Assembly: GCA_009787785.1 (NCBI GenBank)
Contig: WQSR01000022.1
Span: forward strand, 1 to 38,997
Source of the DNA: Defluviitaleaceae bacterium
GTDB taxonomy: Bacteria; Bacillota; Clostridia; Lachnospirales; WQUN01
Direction of reading: 5' to 3'
DNA length: 38,997 bases
Made by a program: the position numbers and the translations under genes. The notes beneath the pieces were generated by a model. That model saw only the letters and a list, made by a program, of their open reading frames with translations, did not search any database and had not been told where the DNA came from. Positions 8,850 to 17,441 of this stretch are shown here, piece after piece. The stretch's first letter is position 1. Each line of letters opens with the position of its first letter.

Positions 8850-9638
8850 GTGAAAATAATTGTATGCATCAAGCAGGTACCCAATACCAACGAGGTCAAG
8901 CTGGACCAGCAGACGGGCACCCTTATCCGTGAAGGGGTTCCTTCTATTATAAACCCCGACGATTTGGCGGGTATCGAAGCGGCCCTGGCTATAAAGGACA
9001 GTCTGGGCGCGCACATCACCGTGGTTTCCATGGGCCCGCCCCAGGCGGACATTGCCCTGCGCGAGGCGTTGGCCATGGGCTGTGACGCGGCGTGCCTGAT
9101 TACCGACCGGGCCTTCGCCGGTGCGGATACCTGGGCTACCTCCAGCACCTTGGCCGGTGCGGCGCAATTGCTGGGCTATGATTTAATCATCACGGGCCGC
9201 CAGGCCATAGACGGGGACACCGCGCAGGTGGGCCCGCAGATGGCCGAGCATTTGGGCATCGCCCACATCCCCTATGCCGAGGATATAAAAGCGGATGGGG
9301 AGAAAATTATTGTAACCCGGCAGTTTGAGGACAGGTATCAGCTGTTGCAAGCCCATTATCCCGTGCTGGTGACGGCCTTGTCCGAATTGAATCAGCCCCG
9401 GTACATGTCCGTGGGGGGCGTGGTGGACGCCTACGACCAAAAGGAAGTCCGTCTGCTTACCTACGCGGATTTGGAAACCTTCGTCCCCGTGGAAAATATC
9501 GGCTTGAAGGGTTCCCCCACCCGGGTAAAGAAATCCTTTACCAAGTCCCCCAAGGGTAAGGGGGAGCTGCACCAGGTTTCCGAGGACGAGGCCGTGGAAA
9601 TCATCATCCAAAAATTAAAGGGGCATCTCATATTATGA
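8850..9638 (+). CDS. etfB: Electron transfer flavoprotein, beta subunit
   Basis: 262-aa ETF beta subunit beginning MKIIVCIKQVPNT, read from a GTG start at 8850 with AGGGGGTGGG just upstream. It contains the nucleotide-binding stretch GRQAIDGDTAQVGPQ (about 116-130), which is common in clostridial ETFs, including flavin-bifurcating ones. It pairs with EtfA to carry electrons to or from the acyl-CoA dehydrogenase. The gene starts 11 bases after the dehydrogenase stop and overlaps etfA by 4 bases, indicating translational coupling. Confidence 0.95.
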   Translation: MKIIVCIKQVPNTNEVKLDQQTGTLIREGVPSIINPDDLAGIEAALAIKDSLGAHITVVSMGPPQADIALREALAMGCDAACLITDRAFAGADTWATSSTLAGAAQLLGYDLIITGRQAIDGDTAQVGPQMAEHLGIAHIPYAEDIKADGEKIIVTRQFEDRYQLLQAHYPVLVTALSELNQPRYMSVGGVVDAYDQKEVRLLTYADLETFVPVENIGLKGSPTRVKKSFTKSPKGKGELHQVSEDEAVEIIIQKLKGHLIL

Positions 9639-10621
9639 GCAAAGATGTGTTGGTATTTTGCGAACAGCGTGACGGCGTTTTACAAAAGGTGTCCCTGGAG
9701 CTGTTGGGCGAGGGTAAGAAACTGGCCAACACTTTGGGGCAGAGGCTTATCGCCTTGTTGCTGGGCCATGAGGTAGAAGCCTTGTGCCCGTCCCTTGTCA
9801 GCCACGGTGCCGACGAGGTGATTCTGGTGGATGACGCGCACCTGCGGGATTATCTCACCGAGCCCTACGCCATGGCCATGGCCGATGTGCTTAATGAAGG
9901 CAACTTTGAAATTGTGCTTATCGGTGCCACAGCCATTGGGCGGGATTTGGCTCCCCGGGTGGCCGCCCGGGTAAAAACCGGCCTAACCGCCGACTGCACC
10001 TCCTTGGAAATTGACCCGGAAACCCAGGATTTGCTGATGACGCGCCCCGCCTTCGGGGGGAATATCCTGGCTACGATTATCTGCCCCCAGCATAGGCCGC
10101 AGATGGCATCTATCCGGCCGGGGGTCATGCTGGCACCGGAGCCGGTGGCCGATGCAACGGGCACGGTACGCCGCTTCGATGTGGATTTCAGCGGGCTGAA
10201 AAACGCCGTTGTATTGCTGGAGAGCGTCAAAGCCACCAAGAAGGCCAAGGACATCACCGAAGCGAAAATCCTCGTTTCCGGTGGCCGGGGCACGGGCAAG
10301 GAGGGCTTTGCCACGTTAAACCGGTTGGCAGATTTGCTTGGCGGCCAGGTATCCGCTTCCCGTGCGTCGGTGGACGCGGGCTTCGCGGACAAGGACCGTC
10401 AGGTGGGCCAAACGGGGAAAACCGTGCGTCCCCAGCTCTACATGGCCTGTGGTATTTCCGGGGCAATCCAGCATCTGGCCGGTATGGAAGAATCGGAATT
10501 AATTATCGCGATTAATAAAAACCCCTCTGCTCCCATTTTCGACGTTGCCGATGTGGGCATTGTGGGGGATATGCATAAAATTTTGCCCAAGCTTATCACC
10601 AAGCTGGAGCAAATGGCATGA
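9635..10621 (+). CDS. etfA: Electron transfer flavoprotein, alpha subunit
   Basis: 328-aa ETF alpha subunit. The C-terminal FAD domain is clear: SGGRGTGKEGF, ASRASVDAGFADKDRQVGQTG, GISGAIQHLAGM and INKNPSAPIFDVADVGIVGD. There is no N-terminal ferredoxin domain. It forms a heterodimer with EtfB. It overlaps etfB (ATGA) upstream and the first KAS III-like gene (ATGA) downstream, so all are one transcript. Confidence 0.96.
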   Translation: MSKDVLVFCEQRDGVLQKVSLELLGEGKKLANTLGQRLIALLLGHEVEALCPSLVSHGADEVILVDDAHLRDYLTEPYAMAMADVLNEGNFEIVLIGATAIGRDLAPRVAARVKTGLTADCTSLEIDPETQDLLMTRPAFGGNILATIICPQHRPQMASIRPGVMLAPEPVADATGTVRRFDVDFSGLKNAVVLLESVKATKKAKDITEAKILVSGGRGTGKEGFATLNRLADLLGGQVSASRASVDAGFADKDRQVGQTGKTVRPQLYMACGISGAIQHLAGMEESELIIAINKNPSAPIFDVADVGIVGDMHKILPKLITKLEQMA

Positions 10622-11640
10622 AAGGGCAAAACGTAGGCATTGCGGGGGTGGGTACATATATTCCCCGGCAGTGTATGACGGCACAGGAGATTTCCGATGC
10701 CACCGGCAACGCGTGGACGGCCCAGGCCGTGGCGGAAAAGCTGGGCATTGTGCAAAAGCCCATCGCCGGGGCAGGGGAGGGTACCCAGGAGATGGGGTAT
10801 CTGGCGGCGAAAGCCTGCATGGAGAACGCAAATGCCGACCCCGCTGAAATTGACGTAATCCTGTGCATGGGGGAGGAATACAAGGAATATCCCCTCACCA
10901 CGTCGGCTTTGTATATCCAGGACAGAATCGGCGCGGTCAATGCCTGGGGCATAGACGTACAAAACCGCTGTTGCACCACCGTGTCCGCCATCAAAATGGC
11001 CAAGGATATGCTGATGGCCGACGACGAAATCAACACCATTTTAATCTCCGGGGGCTACCGCAACGGGGATTTTATTGATTATACGGACAGCAAGGTGTCC
11101 TTCATGTTCAACCTGGGGGACGGCGGCGGCGCGATTTTGCTTAAAAAAAATTTCGGGCGCAACCTCGTGCTGGGTACGCATATTATCGCGGACGCGTCCT
11201 TGTCCCGGACGGCAGGGGTGGAAATCGGCGGGCAGATGAACCCCATTACGGCGCAGAACATACACGAGGCCAGAAAATCCCTGCGCCTGATGGACGCCGA
11301 GTACATGAAAAACCGCCTGAACGAAGTGTCCATGCCCAATTGGTATACCTGTATCGACCGGGCCTTCGAAAAATCGGGGTTGACCCGGAAGGACATGGAT
11401 TACCTGGCGATTTTGCACATTAAGCGTTCCGGCCATATGGCCATGCTGGACGCGCTGGGTCTGACCCCGGAGCAATCCATTTATCTGGAAAATTTTGGCC
11501 ACTTGGGGCAAATCGACCAGATTCTCTCTTTGGAGCTGGCTCTGAAGGCCGGCAAGGTGGAAAACGGAAGTGTTGTGTGTATGCTGTCGGCGGGCATAGG
11601 CTATGTGTGGGCGGCCAATGTTATAAAATGGGGAGGGTGA
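10618..11640 (+). CDS. KAS III-fold (FabH/HMG-CoA-synthase-like) enzyme, copy 1
   Basis: 340-aa thiolase-fold protein of the KAS III type. The predicted nucleophile is Cys118, in GIDVQNRCCTT, aligning with DVAAACAG of FabH. The first catalytic His is His267 (LAILHIKRSGH). The residue aligning with the FabH catalytic Asn is His295 (FGHLGQID), so the triad would read Cys-His-His. The C-terminus GIGYVWAANVIKWG matches the FabH end. It sits between etfA and livG with start/stop overlap, and a paralogue is at 15012..16052. The reaction is unknown: C-C bond formation, cleavage or acyl transfer on CoA esters are all possible. A fatty-acid-synthesis role is unlikely given the catabolic neighbours. 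Confidence 0.8.
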   Translation: MKGQNVGIAGVGTYIPRQCMTAQEISDATGNAWTAQAVAEKLGIVQKPIAGAGEGTQEMGYLAAKACMENANADPAEIDVILCMGEEYKEYPLTTSALYIQDRIGAVNAWGIDVQNRCCTTVSAIKMAKDMLMADDEINTILISGGYRNGDFIDYTDSKVSFMFNLGDGGGAILLKKNFGRNLVLGTHIIADASLSRTAGVEIGGQMNPITAQNIHEARKSLRLMDAEYMKNRLNEVSMPNWYTCIDRAFEKSGLTRKDMDYLAILHIKRSGHMAMLDALGLTPEQSIYLENFGHLGQIDQILSLELALKAGKVENGSVVCMLSAGIGYVWAANVIKWGG

Positions 11641-11644
11641 TATT

Positions 11645-12418
11645 TTGGGCAACATATTGCTACGGACGGAGAATCTTTCCATTCAGTTCGGTGCGTTGAA
11701 GGCGGTAAACGACGTAAGCCTGTCCATAGAAGCGGATAAATTTACGGCGATACTGGGCCCCAACGGCGCGGGCAAAACCACGTTCTTTAATTTAATAAGC
11801 GGGCTGTACAAGCCCTCCAGCGGAAAAGTGTTCTTCAAGGACAAGGAGATTACCAAGCTTACGCCCCAGCAACGCATCCACGCGGGCATGGGACGGAGCT
11901 TCCAGCTCACCAATGTATTTCCCGCGCTGTCCGCCCATGAAAACGTACGCCTGTCGGTACAATCCGCCGCCAAGGTGCGCTTTAACAAGCTTGTTAAAAG
12001 CTACCGCAAATACACAGACATATATGAAGAAACCGACCGGATTCTTCAGCGTATACTCTTGTTCGACAAGGCGTATACCCGGGCGGGGGATTTATCCCAC
12101 GGCGAGCAGCGCAAGCTGGAGCTGGGCATGGTGCTTGCCCAAAAGCCCGAGGTCTTGCTGTTGGACGAACCCACCGCCGGGATGAGCATTGAAGAGGTGC
12201 CCGTCATGATTGACCTTTTGCGCAGCATAAAGGACGCGGGGGACACCACCATCGTACTTATTGAGCACAAAATGAACATGGTTAAGGCCCTAAGCGACGT
12301 CATCGTGGTGCTGGTCAACGGTGAGGTGCTGTGCCAGGGAGACCCCGAGGCGGTATCAAATGACCCTGCCGTAATGGCGGCGTATCTGGGAGGCGGTGTG
12401 GTTAGTGTCGCTACTTAA
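11645..12418 (+). CDS. livG: HAAT-family ABC transporter ATPase, LivG-like
   Basis: 257-aa ATPase read from a TTG start at 11645 with GGGGAGGGTGA upstream, overlapping the stop of the previous gene. Walker A GPNGAGKT (38-45), signature LSHGEQ (150-155) and Walker B LLLDE (171-175) are intact. The C-terminal extension is typical of LivG. It is one of two ATPases energising the LivHM permease. The substrate is not necessarily an amino acid: relatives in this family also import carboxylic acids, which fits the surrounding CoA-ester genes. Confidence 0.93.
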   Translation: MGNILLRTENLSIQFGALKAVNDVSLSIEADKFTAILGPNGAGKTTFFNLISGLYKPSSGKVFFKDKEITKLTPQQRIHAGMGRSFQLTNVFPALSAHENVRLSVQSAAKVRFNKLVKSYRKYTDIYEETDRILQRILLFDKAYTRAGDLSHGEQRKLELGMVLAQKPEVLLLDEPTAGMSIEEVPVMIDLLRSIKDAGDTTIVLIEHKMNMVKALSDVIVVLVNGEVLCQGDPEAVSNDPAVMAAYLGGGVVSVAT

Positions 12419-13106
12419 AGTGAATGACTTGGTGTCCTACATCGGTTTGTTTACCATTTTACAGGGTGTAAGCATGGAAATCCAACAGGGGGAGGCTGTG
12501 GCCATCCTGGGGCGCAACGGCGCGGGCAAGACTACCTTTTTGCGTACTGTTATGGGGCTGGTTAAGACCCGTAGCGGTAGCATTACCTTTAATGACGCGT
12601 CCATTATAGGAAAGGCCACCCATAAGATTTCCAAGCTGGGCATTGGCTACTGCCCGGAGGATTATGGCGTTTTCGATTTGCTCACCATCGAGGAGAACCT
12701 GGTATTGGCCACCCATAAAAAAAACGCGGCTACCCGTGACCGCATTGCCTATGTCTTGGATTTGTTCCCGGATTTAAAGCTGGCGTACAAGCGTCATGCC
12801 CGTACCCTTTCCGGGGGGCAACGGCAGATGCTGAGCGTGGGGCGTAGCCTGGTAAACAGCCCGGCCCTTATCCTGATAGACGAGCCCAGCAAGGGCTTGG
12901 CTCCCGTGGTAATAGAAAAAATGGCCTTGGCCTTAAAGGAAATCGCCAAGCAGTCCACCATTGTATTGGTGGAGCAGAATTTTCACATGGCCCTCATCGT
13001 CACCGACCGTTATTACATTATCGACGAGGGCCGCACCGTCCATGGCGGCCTGATGAAGGACCTCGAAAACGACAAAGAATTACAGCAACGCCATCTTGGC
13101 TTGTAG
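12405..13106 (+). CDS. livF: HAAT-family ABC transporter ATPase, LivF-like
   Basis: 233-aa ATPase. The start is set at GTG 12405 (MSLLKVNDLVSYIG) because GGGAGG lies 11 bases upstream; a GTG at 12396 is too close to it. Walker A GRNGAGKT (36-43), signature LSGGQ (135-139) and Walker B LILIDE (155-160) are intact. It overlaps livG by 14 bases and works with it as the second ATPase. Confidence 0.92.
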   Translation: MSLLKVNDLVSYIGLFTILQGVSMEIQQGEAVAILGRNGAGKTTFLRTVMGLVKTRSGSITFNDASIIGKATHKISKLGIGYCPEDYGVFDLLTIEENLVLATHKKNAATRDRIAYVLDLFPDLKLAYKRHARTLSGGQRQMLSVGRSLVNSPALILIDEPSKGLAPVVIEKMALALKEIAKQSTIVLVEQNFHMALIVTDRYYIIDEGRTVHGGLMKDLENDKELQQRHLGL

Positions 13107-13121
13107 GAAGGTGGGTATACT

Positions 13122-13997
13122 GTGGCAAATATTTTAATCCTTTTGTTTAATGGTATTTCGGAGGGAGCCTTGTATTTCCTGATGGCCGCCAGCCTGTCCG
13201 TTATTCTGGGGCTGATGGGGGTGGTCAACTTTGCCCATGGCACCTTGTTCTTGTGGGGCGCGTATGTGTTCCGCTGGGTGTATGTCTATATTTTCCCCAA
13301 CAATTTTATTTTGGCCATCATATGCGCCACCCTTGCGGGGTTTTTAATCGGCCTGATATTCGAGAAGGTGTTTATCTCGCGGGTGTATGGCAATATCGGC
13401 GCGCAGATTATGATTACCTTGGGCCTGTCCATCGTATTTACGGAGCTGGTGCGTGTAATATGGGGGCCGTCGGCCTTGGTGGTGGGGCGGCCGCCCATGC
13501 TGGCGGGGGCATCCCACCTGGAATTTGATTTTGGCACGGTGATTATTTCGCACTACAGGCTGTTTGTGATTATCGTGGGCGTGGTGGTGGCTGTTCTGGG
13601 GCACTTTTTGCTTACGCGCACCCGGGTAGGCATGACCATCCGTGCCGGGGTTCAAAACAGCGAAATGGTAGGTGCGCTGGGTATTAACATAAACCGGTAT
13701 TTTACGCTGGTTTTCGCGGTGGGCGGTGCGCTGGCCGGCTTCGGGGGCGCGTTGTTTGCCCCGCTGTCCACGACGATTACCCCCCTTTCGGGGAATCAGT
13801 TCCAGCTTATGGCCTTTATCGTTGTGGTAATCGGGGGCATGGGTAGCTTTGTAGGCTCCGCGCTGGGGAGCTTGTTCATGGCCGTTATGATTGCTTTGAT
13901 AGGCTGGACCATACCGGATATTTCCCTGGTGGCTCCGGTGGCGTTGATGGCGTTGATACTTATTTTCAAGCCCCAGGGCCTATTCAAGTGGAGGTGA
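13122..13997 (+). CDS. livH: HAAT-family ABC transporter permease, LivH-like
   Basis: 291-aa polytopic membrane protein with about eight hydrophobic segments. It begins with the LivH-type opening FNGISEGALYFLMAASLSVILGLMG and contains the conserved GVVNFAHG and the late GGMGSFVGSALGSLF region. It starts at GTG 13122 after AGGAAGGTGGG. It forms the translocation pore with LivM. Confidence 0.92.
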   Translation: MANILILLFNGISEGALYFLMAASLSVILGLMGVVNFAHGTLFLWGAYVFRWVYVYIFPNNFILAIICATLAGFLIGLIFEKVFISRVYGNIGAQIMITLGLSIVFTELVRVIWGPSALVVGRPPMLAGASHLEFDFGTVIISHYRLFVIIVGVVVAVLGHFLLTRTRVGMTIRAGVQNSEMVGALGININRYFTLVFAVGGALAGFGGALFAPLSTTITPLSGNQFQLMAFIVVVIGGMGSFVGSALGSLFMAVMIALIGWTIPDISLVAPVALMALILIFKPQGLFKWR

Positions 13998-14001
13998 GCG
14001 T

Positions 14002-15015
14002 ATGATAATGAATAAGCTTGCGAATATGGATAGGTTGCGCTGGATAGAGTTGGTCTTGCTGGCGGTTGCGTTTATCGTATTGCTGATTATCCCGCAGATA
14101 TCCGGTGCCGCCACCATTACCATGGTCTCGCGCATTATGATTTTCGCGGTATTTGCCATGGCCTATGATATCCTGCGCGGTTTTATCGGGGTTATCCATC
14201 TGGGCTTTGCCCTCTTTATCGGCGGGGGCGCGTACTTTGTGGGTATTTTGTTCTTCCATCAGGGTGCCACCATACCCATGCTTTTGCTGGCGGTGGTGGG
14301 CACGACGATATATTCCGCCATTTGGGCATTAATCGTGGGTAAGATTTCCGGCAAAAGCGGGATGCTGGCCACGGCGATGATTACCATGGCCTTCAGTGAA
14401 ATCATGCGCAACCTCATGACGGTGTGGCGTACCGTTACCCGGGGCGAGGACGGCATTGCCTTCCGCGTTCCCGCTCCCTTCAACGACAGAACCATGATGT
14501 TCTACGCCTGTTTTATCTTTATGATACTGATGGCCTTTGTGCTTTATAAATTCACCAAGTCACCCACCGGGCGGGTATGGCAAGCCGTGCGCGAGAACGA
14601 ACAGCGCGCAATATTTTTGGGCTATAACACGGCCCGGGCGCGTACTATAGCCTTACTGGTGGCCAGTATCGTCGGCGGCCTTGCGGGGGTTATGTTCGGG
14701 CTCAACAGCCGCTTTGTAAACACCGAGGCACTGGGTATGCAGATGACCTACGACGCCATGCTGTACTCCTTGCTGGGCGGTGCCGGCACCCTGTTCGGCG
14801 CGATTTTGGGCAGTACCGTGGTTATCCTGTTCCAGAATTTCCTGCTGGATTTACGGCCCATACACGCCATTTTTGAACGCTGGCTGTTATTCTTCGGCGC
14901 GCTGTACATCGTGGTGGTCATGTTCATGCCCCATGGCATCATGGGCTATTACAACGCCTGGAAGGAAAAGAGGGCGCAAAAGAAGCGCATGGCCAAAGAG
15001 GCCGCGTCCTCATGA
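14002..15015 (+). CDS. livM: HAAT-family ABC transporter permease, LivM-like
   Basis: 337-aa polytopic membrane protein. It contains the LivM-type region AYDILRGFIGVIHLGFALFIGGGAY and the loop SPTGRVWQAVRENEQRAIFLGYN that typically contacts the ATPase. The C-terminus is basic and Lys-rich. It starts at ATG 14002 after GGAGGTGAG. It overlaps the second KAS III-like gene by 4 bases (ATGA), so transporter and enzyme are translationally coupled. Confidence 0.92.
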   Translation: MIMNKLANMDRLRWIELVLLAVAFIVLLIIPQISGAATITMVSRIMIFAVFAMAYDILRGFIGVIHLGFALFIGGGAYFVGILFFHQGATIPMLLLAVVGTTIYSAIWALIVGKISGKSGMLATAMITMAFSEIMRNLMTVWRTVTRGEDGIAFRVPAPFNDRTMMFYACFIFMILMAFVLYKFTKSPTGRVWQAVRENEQRAIFLGYNTARARTIALLVASIVGGLAGVMFGLNSRFVNTEALGMQMTYDAMLYSLLGGAGTLFGAILGSTVVILFQNFLLDLRPIHAIFERWLLFFGALYIVVVMFMPHGIMGYYNAWKEKRAQKKRMAKEAASS

Positions 15016-16052
15016 CAGGCATAGTAAAATACACAACGTATACGCCGGAAAACACCATGACGGCAGACGCGCTTTCCCAGCTTACCGGCGTCCCCGCGGA
15101 TGTTTTGCGGGAGAAAATGGGTATCCGCCGGATACACGTGGCCGGCCCGGAGGACCAGCCCGGTGCCATGGCGGTGCAATGTTGCCGGCGGCTTTTGACC
15201 GAGACAGGCATGAACCCCCTGGATATTGACATGATTCTATACGCGGGGGAAACCTATGCCGAATACGTGTGCTGGACGGTGGCCATCAAGGTGCAGGAGG
15301 AAATAGGCGCGAAGAATGCCTATGCCTGGGACTTATCCTTCCGTTGCGCGGGTCTGCCTTTGGCCTTGAAGGTGGCCAAGGACATGATGACGGCAGATGC
15401 CTCCCTCAAAAATGTGCTGGTATGCTGTGGGAACATCAACGCCCAGCTGGTGGACTATAAAGACCCGAGCCAAACCATGCTGTTCAATATGGGGCCCGGT
15501 GCCTTCGCCTTGCTTTTACAGCAGGGGTATGGCGCAAACGAAGTGCTGGGTACGGGTATCATCACGGATTCCCAGTTTCACAGCGATGTAATTGGTCTGC
15601 ATGGGGGCAGTCTCAACCCCCTTACCCAGGAAATGGTCATGGAAATGGCCAGCGACCCCGAGAAGACACGGAAGTTCAATTTGCTTTCTTTGCCCGACGC
15701 CGCCGGAATGAAAAAGCGGCTGGGGGAAGCCTCGTTGCCCAATTTCGCGAACTGTGTGCGGCTGGCTTGCGAAAAAAGCGGCATCCAGCCCGGGGATATT
15801 GACTTCATTGGCGTGGTGCATATCGGCAACCGCGCCCATTATGGCCTGATGAAGGAGCTGGGCATAGCAGAGGAAAAAACCGTCTTCCTGTGGGACGACG
15901 GGCATTGCGGCCAGGTAGACCCGTTGCTCGCGCTGGATTACGCAATAGCGCAGGGGCTGGTGAAGGAGGGTTCTTTCGTCGCCTTGGTGGGTGCCGGTAC
16001 GGGATATGCCTTCGCGTGTACAATAATCAAGTGGGGTGAAGCCAATGCCTGA
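15012..16052 (+). CDS. KAS III-fold (FabH/HMG-CoA-synthase-like) enzyme, copy 2
   Basis: 346-aa paralogue of 10618..11640. The nucleophile is Cys112 (DLSFRCAGLPLAL), the first His is His270 (GVVHIGNRAH), and the FabH Asn position is again His (His298 in DDGHCGQVD). Both copies share the distinctive GHxGQxD motif and end in IIKWG-type sequence. Copy 2 has FNMGPGAFALL where copy 1 has FNLGDGGGAIL, so the two have diverged in the glycine-rich loop. Gene pairing suggests a heterodimer or two sequential steps. It overlaps livM upstream and the CoA-transferase gene downstream (8 bases). Confidence 0.8.
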   Translation: MTGIVKYTTYTPENTMTADALSQLTGVPADVLREKMGIRRIHVAGPEDQPGAMAVQCCRRLLTETGMNPLDIDMILYAGETYAEYVCWTVAIKVQEEIGAKNAYAWDLSFRCAGLPLALKVAKDMMTADASLKNVLVCCGNINAQLVDYKDPSQTMLFNMGPGAFALLLQQGYGANEVLGTGIITDSQFHSDVIGLHGGSLNPLTQEMVMEMASDPEKTRKFNLLSLPDAAGMKKRLGEASLPNFANCVRLACEKSGIQPGDIDFIGVVHIGNRAHYGLMKELGIAEEKTVFLWDDGHCGQVDPLLALDYAIAQGLVKEGSFVALVGAGTGYAFACTIIKWGEANA

Positions 16053-17385
16053 ATGTAAAGCGTTGTATGACTTGAAGAAGAAAAGTATTCCCGAGGCGTT
16101 ACAGCTGATAAAAAGCGGTGACGCCGTGATGGTGGCCTTGGGCGCGGCGGAGCCGGTGGCCCTTTTGGCCCAGGCCCATACCATTGCCGAGAACGGCGTA
16201 AGGGGCGTGGACATTACCAACTGTCTGCCCATGGGAAATTACGAGTTCATCACTGTCCCCAACCCGGAGGTGATAACCAACAGCGGATGGTTCTACGGTG
16301 CGGCCCAGCGCAAGGCGGCCAAGGAAGGCCAGCCCCATGTATCCCATGTGCCGCAACGCTTGCATAACGCGGGCATCCGCCGTTATCAGGCCATGCGGGG
16401 GGACGGGCGCAGGGTGGTGTTGCTGGTGTCGTGCAGTCCCATGGATGCGCACGGCTATCTGAGCCTTTCCTTGAGTGCCACCTACGAGCGGCAGCTCATC
16501 AACGAGGGTGTCTTCGTTATCGCCGAGGTGAACACGCAAATGCCCCGTACCTTCGGGGAAACCCTTGTACACATCAGTGAAATTGGCGCGCTGGTGGAGT
16601 CCGACCGCCCGGTGCCGGAGCTTCCCCATGTGCCCTTTAACGCCAACGACGAAAAAATAGCCAATTTCATAGCCGAAAGGGTGGAGGACGGCTCCACCAT
16701 TCAACTGGGGATAGGCGGCATACCCAACGCCCTGGCCAACGGACTGAAGAATAAGAAGCATCTGGGCATACATACCGAGATGCTTACCGACAACATGGTG
16801 GATTTGGTGCGGTGCGGTGCCGTGGACAATTCCATGAAAACCCTGATGAAGCACAAAACCGTAGGCACCTTCGCCATGGGTACCCGGAAGCTGTATGATT
16901 TTGTCAATAACAACCCATCGGTTGTGCTGAACATGGGTTGCTGGGTCAACGACCCGGCGGTAATCGGGCAGAACTATAAGATGCAGTCCATTAACACCGC
17001 CATAGAGGTGGATTTGTTCGGGCAGTGCGCTTCGGAGTCCATCGGCCCTGTGCAATACAGCGGCAGTGGCGGCCAGGCGGATACGGCCATAGGCGCGCAA
17101 CGCTCGGCGGGGGGCCATTCCTTTATTTGCCTGTATTCCACCGCCACGATAAAGAACAAAGACGGCGAAAAGGAGGTGGTATCAAAAATCACGCCCATGC
17201 TGAAGCATGGCTCGGTAGTAACGCTGAGCCGGAACGACGTGGACTATGTTGTCACCGAGTACGGCATTGTGAGCCTGCGCGGCAGGAGCCTGAAGGAACG
17301 CGCAACGCGCCTTATCTCCATAGCCCACCCCGACTTCAAAGACGAATTGAACTTCCACGTGAAAAAACACCCGGAGATTTATTAA
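16045..17385 (+). CDS. Acetyl-CoA hydrolase/4-hydroxybutyrate CoA-transferase family protein
   Basis: 446-aa family I CoA-transferase (AbfT/Cat2/butyryl-CoA:acetate type). The C-terminal domain has LGIGGIPNAL (221-230) and HTEMLTDN (243-250), where Glu245 is the expected acyl/CoA-carrying catalytic residue. It should move CoA from acetyl-CoA or another acyl-CoA to the imported acid without ATP, which suits the absence of an acyl-CoA synthetase here. ATG 16045 is chosen because GGGGTGA lies 5 bases upstream; GTG 16036 is an alternative. Substrate specificity is not readable. Confidence 0.9.
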   Translation: MPECKALYDLKKKSIPEALQLIKSGDAVMVALGAAEPVALLAQAHTIAENGVRGVDITNCLPMGNYEFITVPNPEVITNSGWFYGAAQRKAAKEGQPHVSHVPQRLHNAGIRRYQAMRGDGRRVVLLVSCSPMDAHGYLSLSLSATYERQLINEGVFVIAEVNTQMPRTFGETLVHISEIGALVESDRPVPELPHVPFNANDEKIANFIAERVEDGSTIQLGIGGIPNALANGLKNKKHLGIHTEMLTDNMVDLVRCGAVDNSMKTLMKHKTVGTFAMGTRKLYDFVNNNPSVVLNMGCWVNDPAVIGQNYKMQSINTAIEVDLFGQCASESIGPVQYSGSGGQADTAIGAQRSAGGHSFICLYSTATIKNKDGEKEVVSKITPMLKHGSVVTLSRNDVDYVVTEYGIVSLRGRSLKERATRLISIAHPDFKDELNFHVKKHPEIY

Positions 17386-17441
17386 TGCTTCCAATTATTA
17401 ACGGCTTTAACAAAATCCAAATAAAAGAAAGGTAGAGAAAA

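Noticed and set aside
16099..17118. 339-aa minus-strand frame inside the CoA-transferase gene
   Set aside because: It is a shadow frame caused by GC-rich codon bias; the plus-strand gene has complete family motifs.
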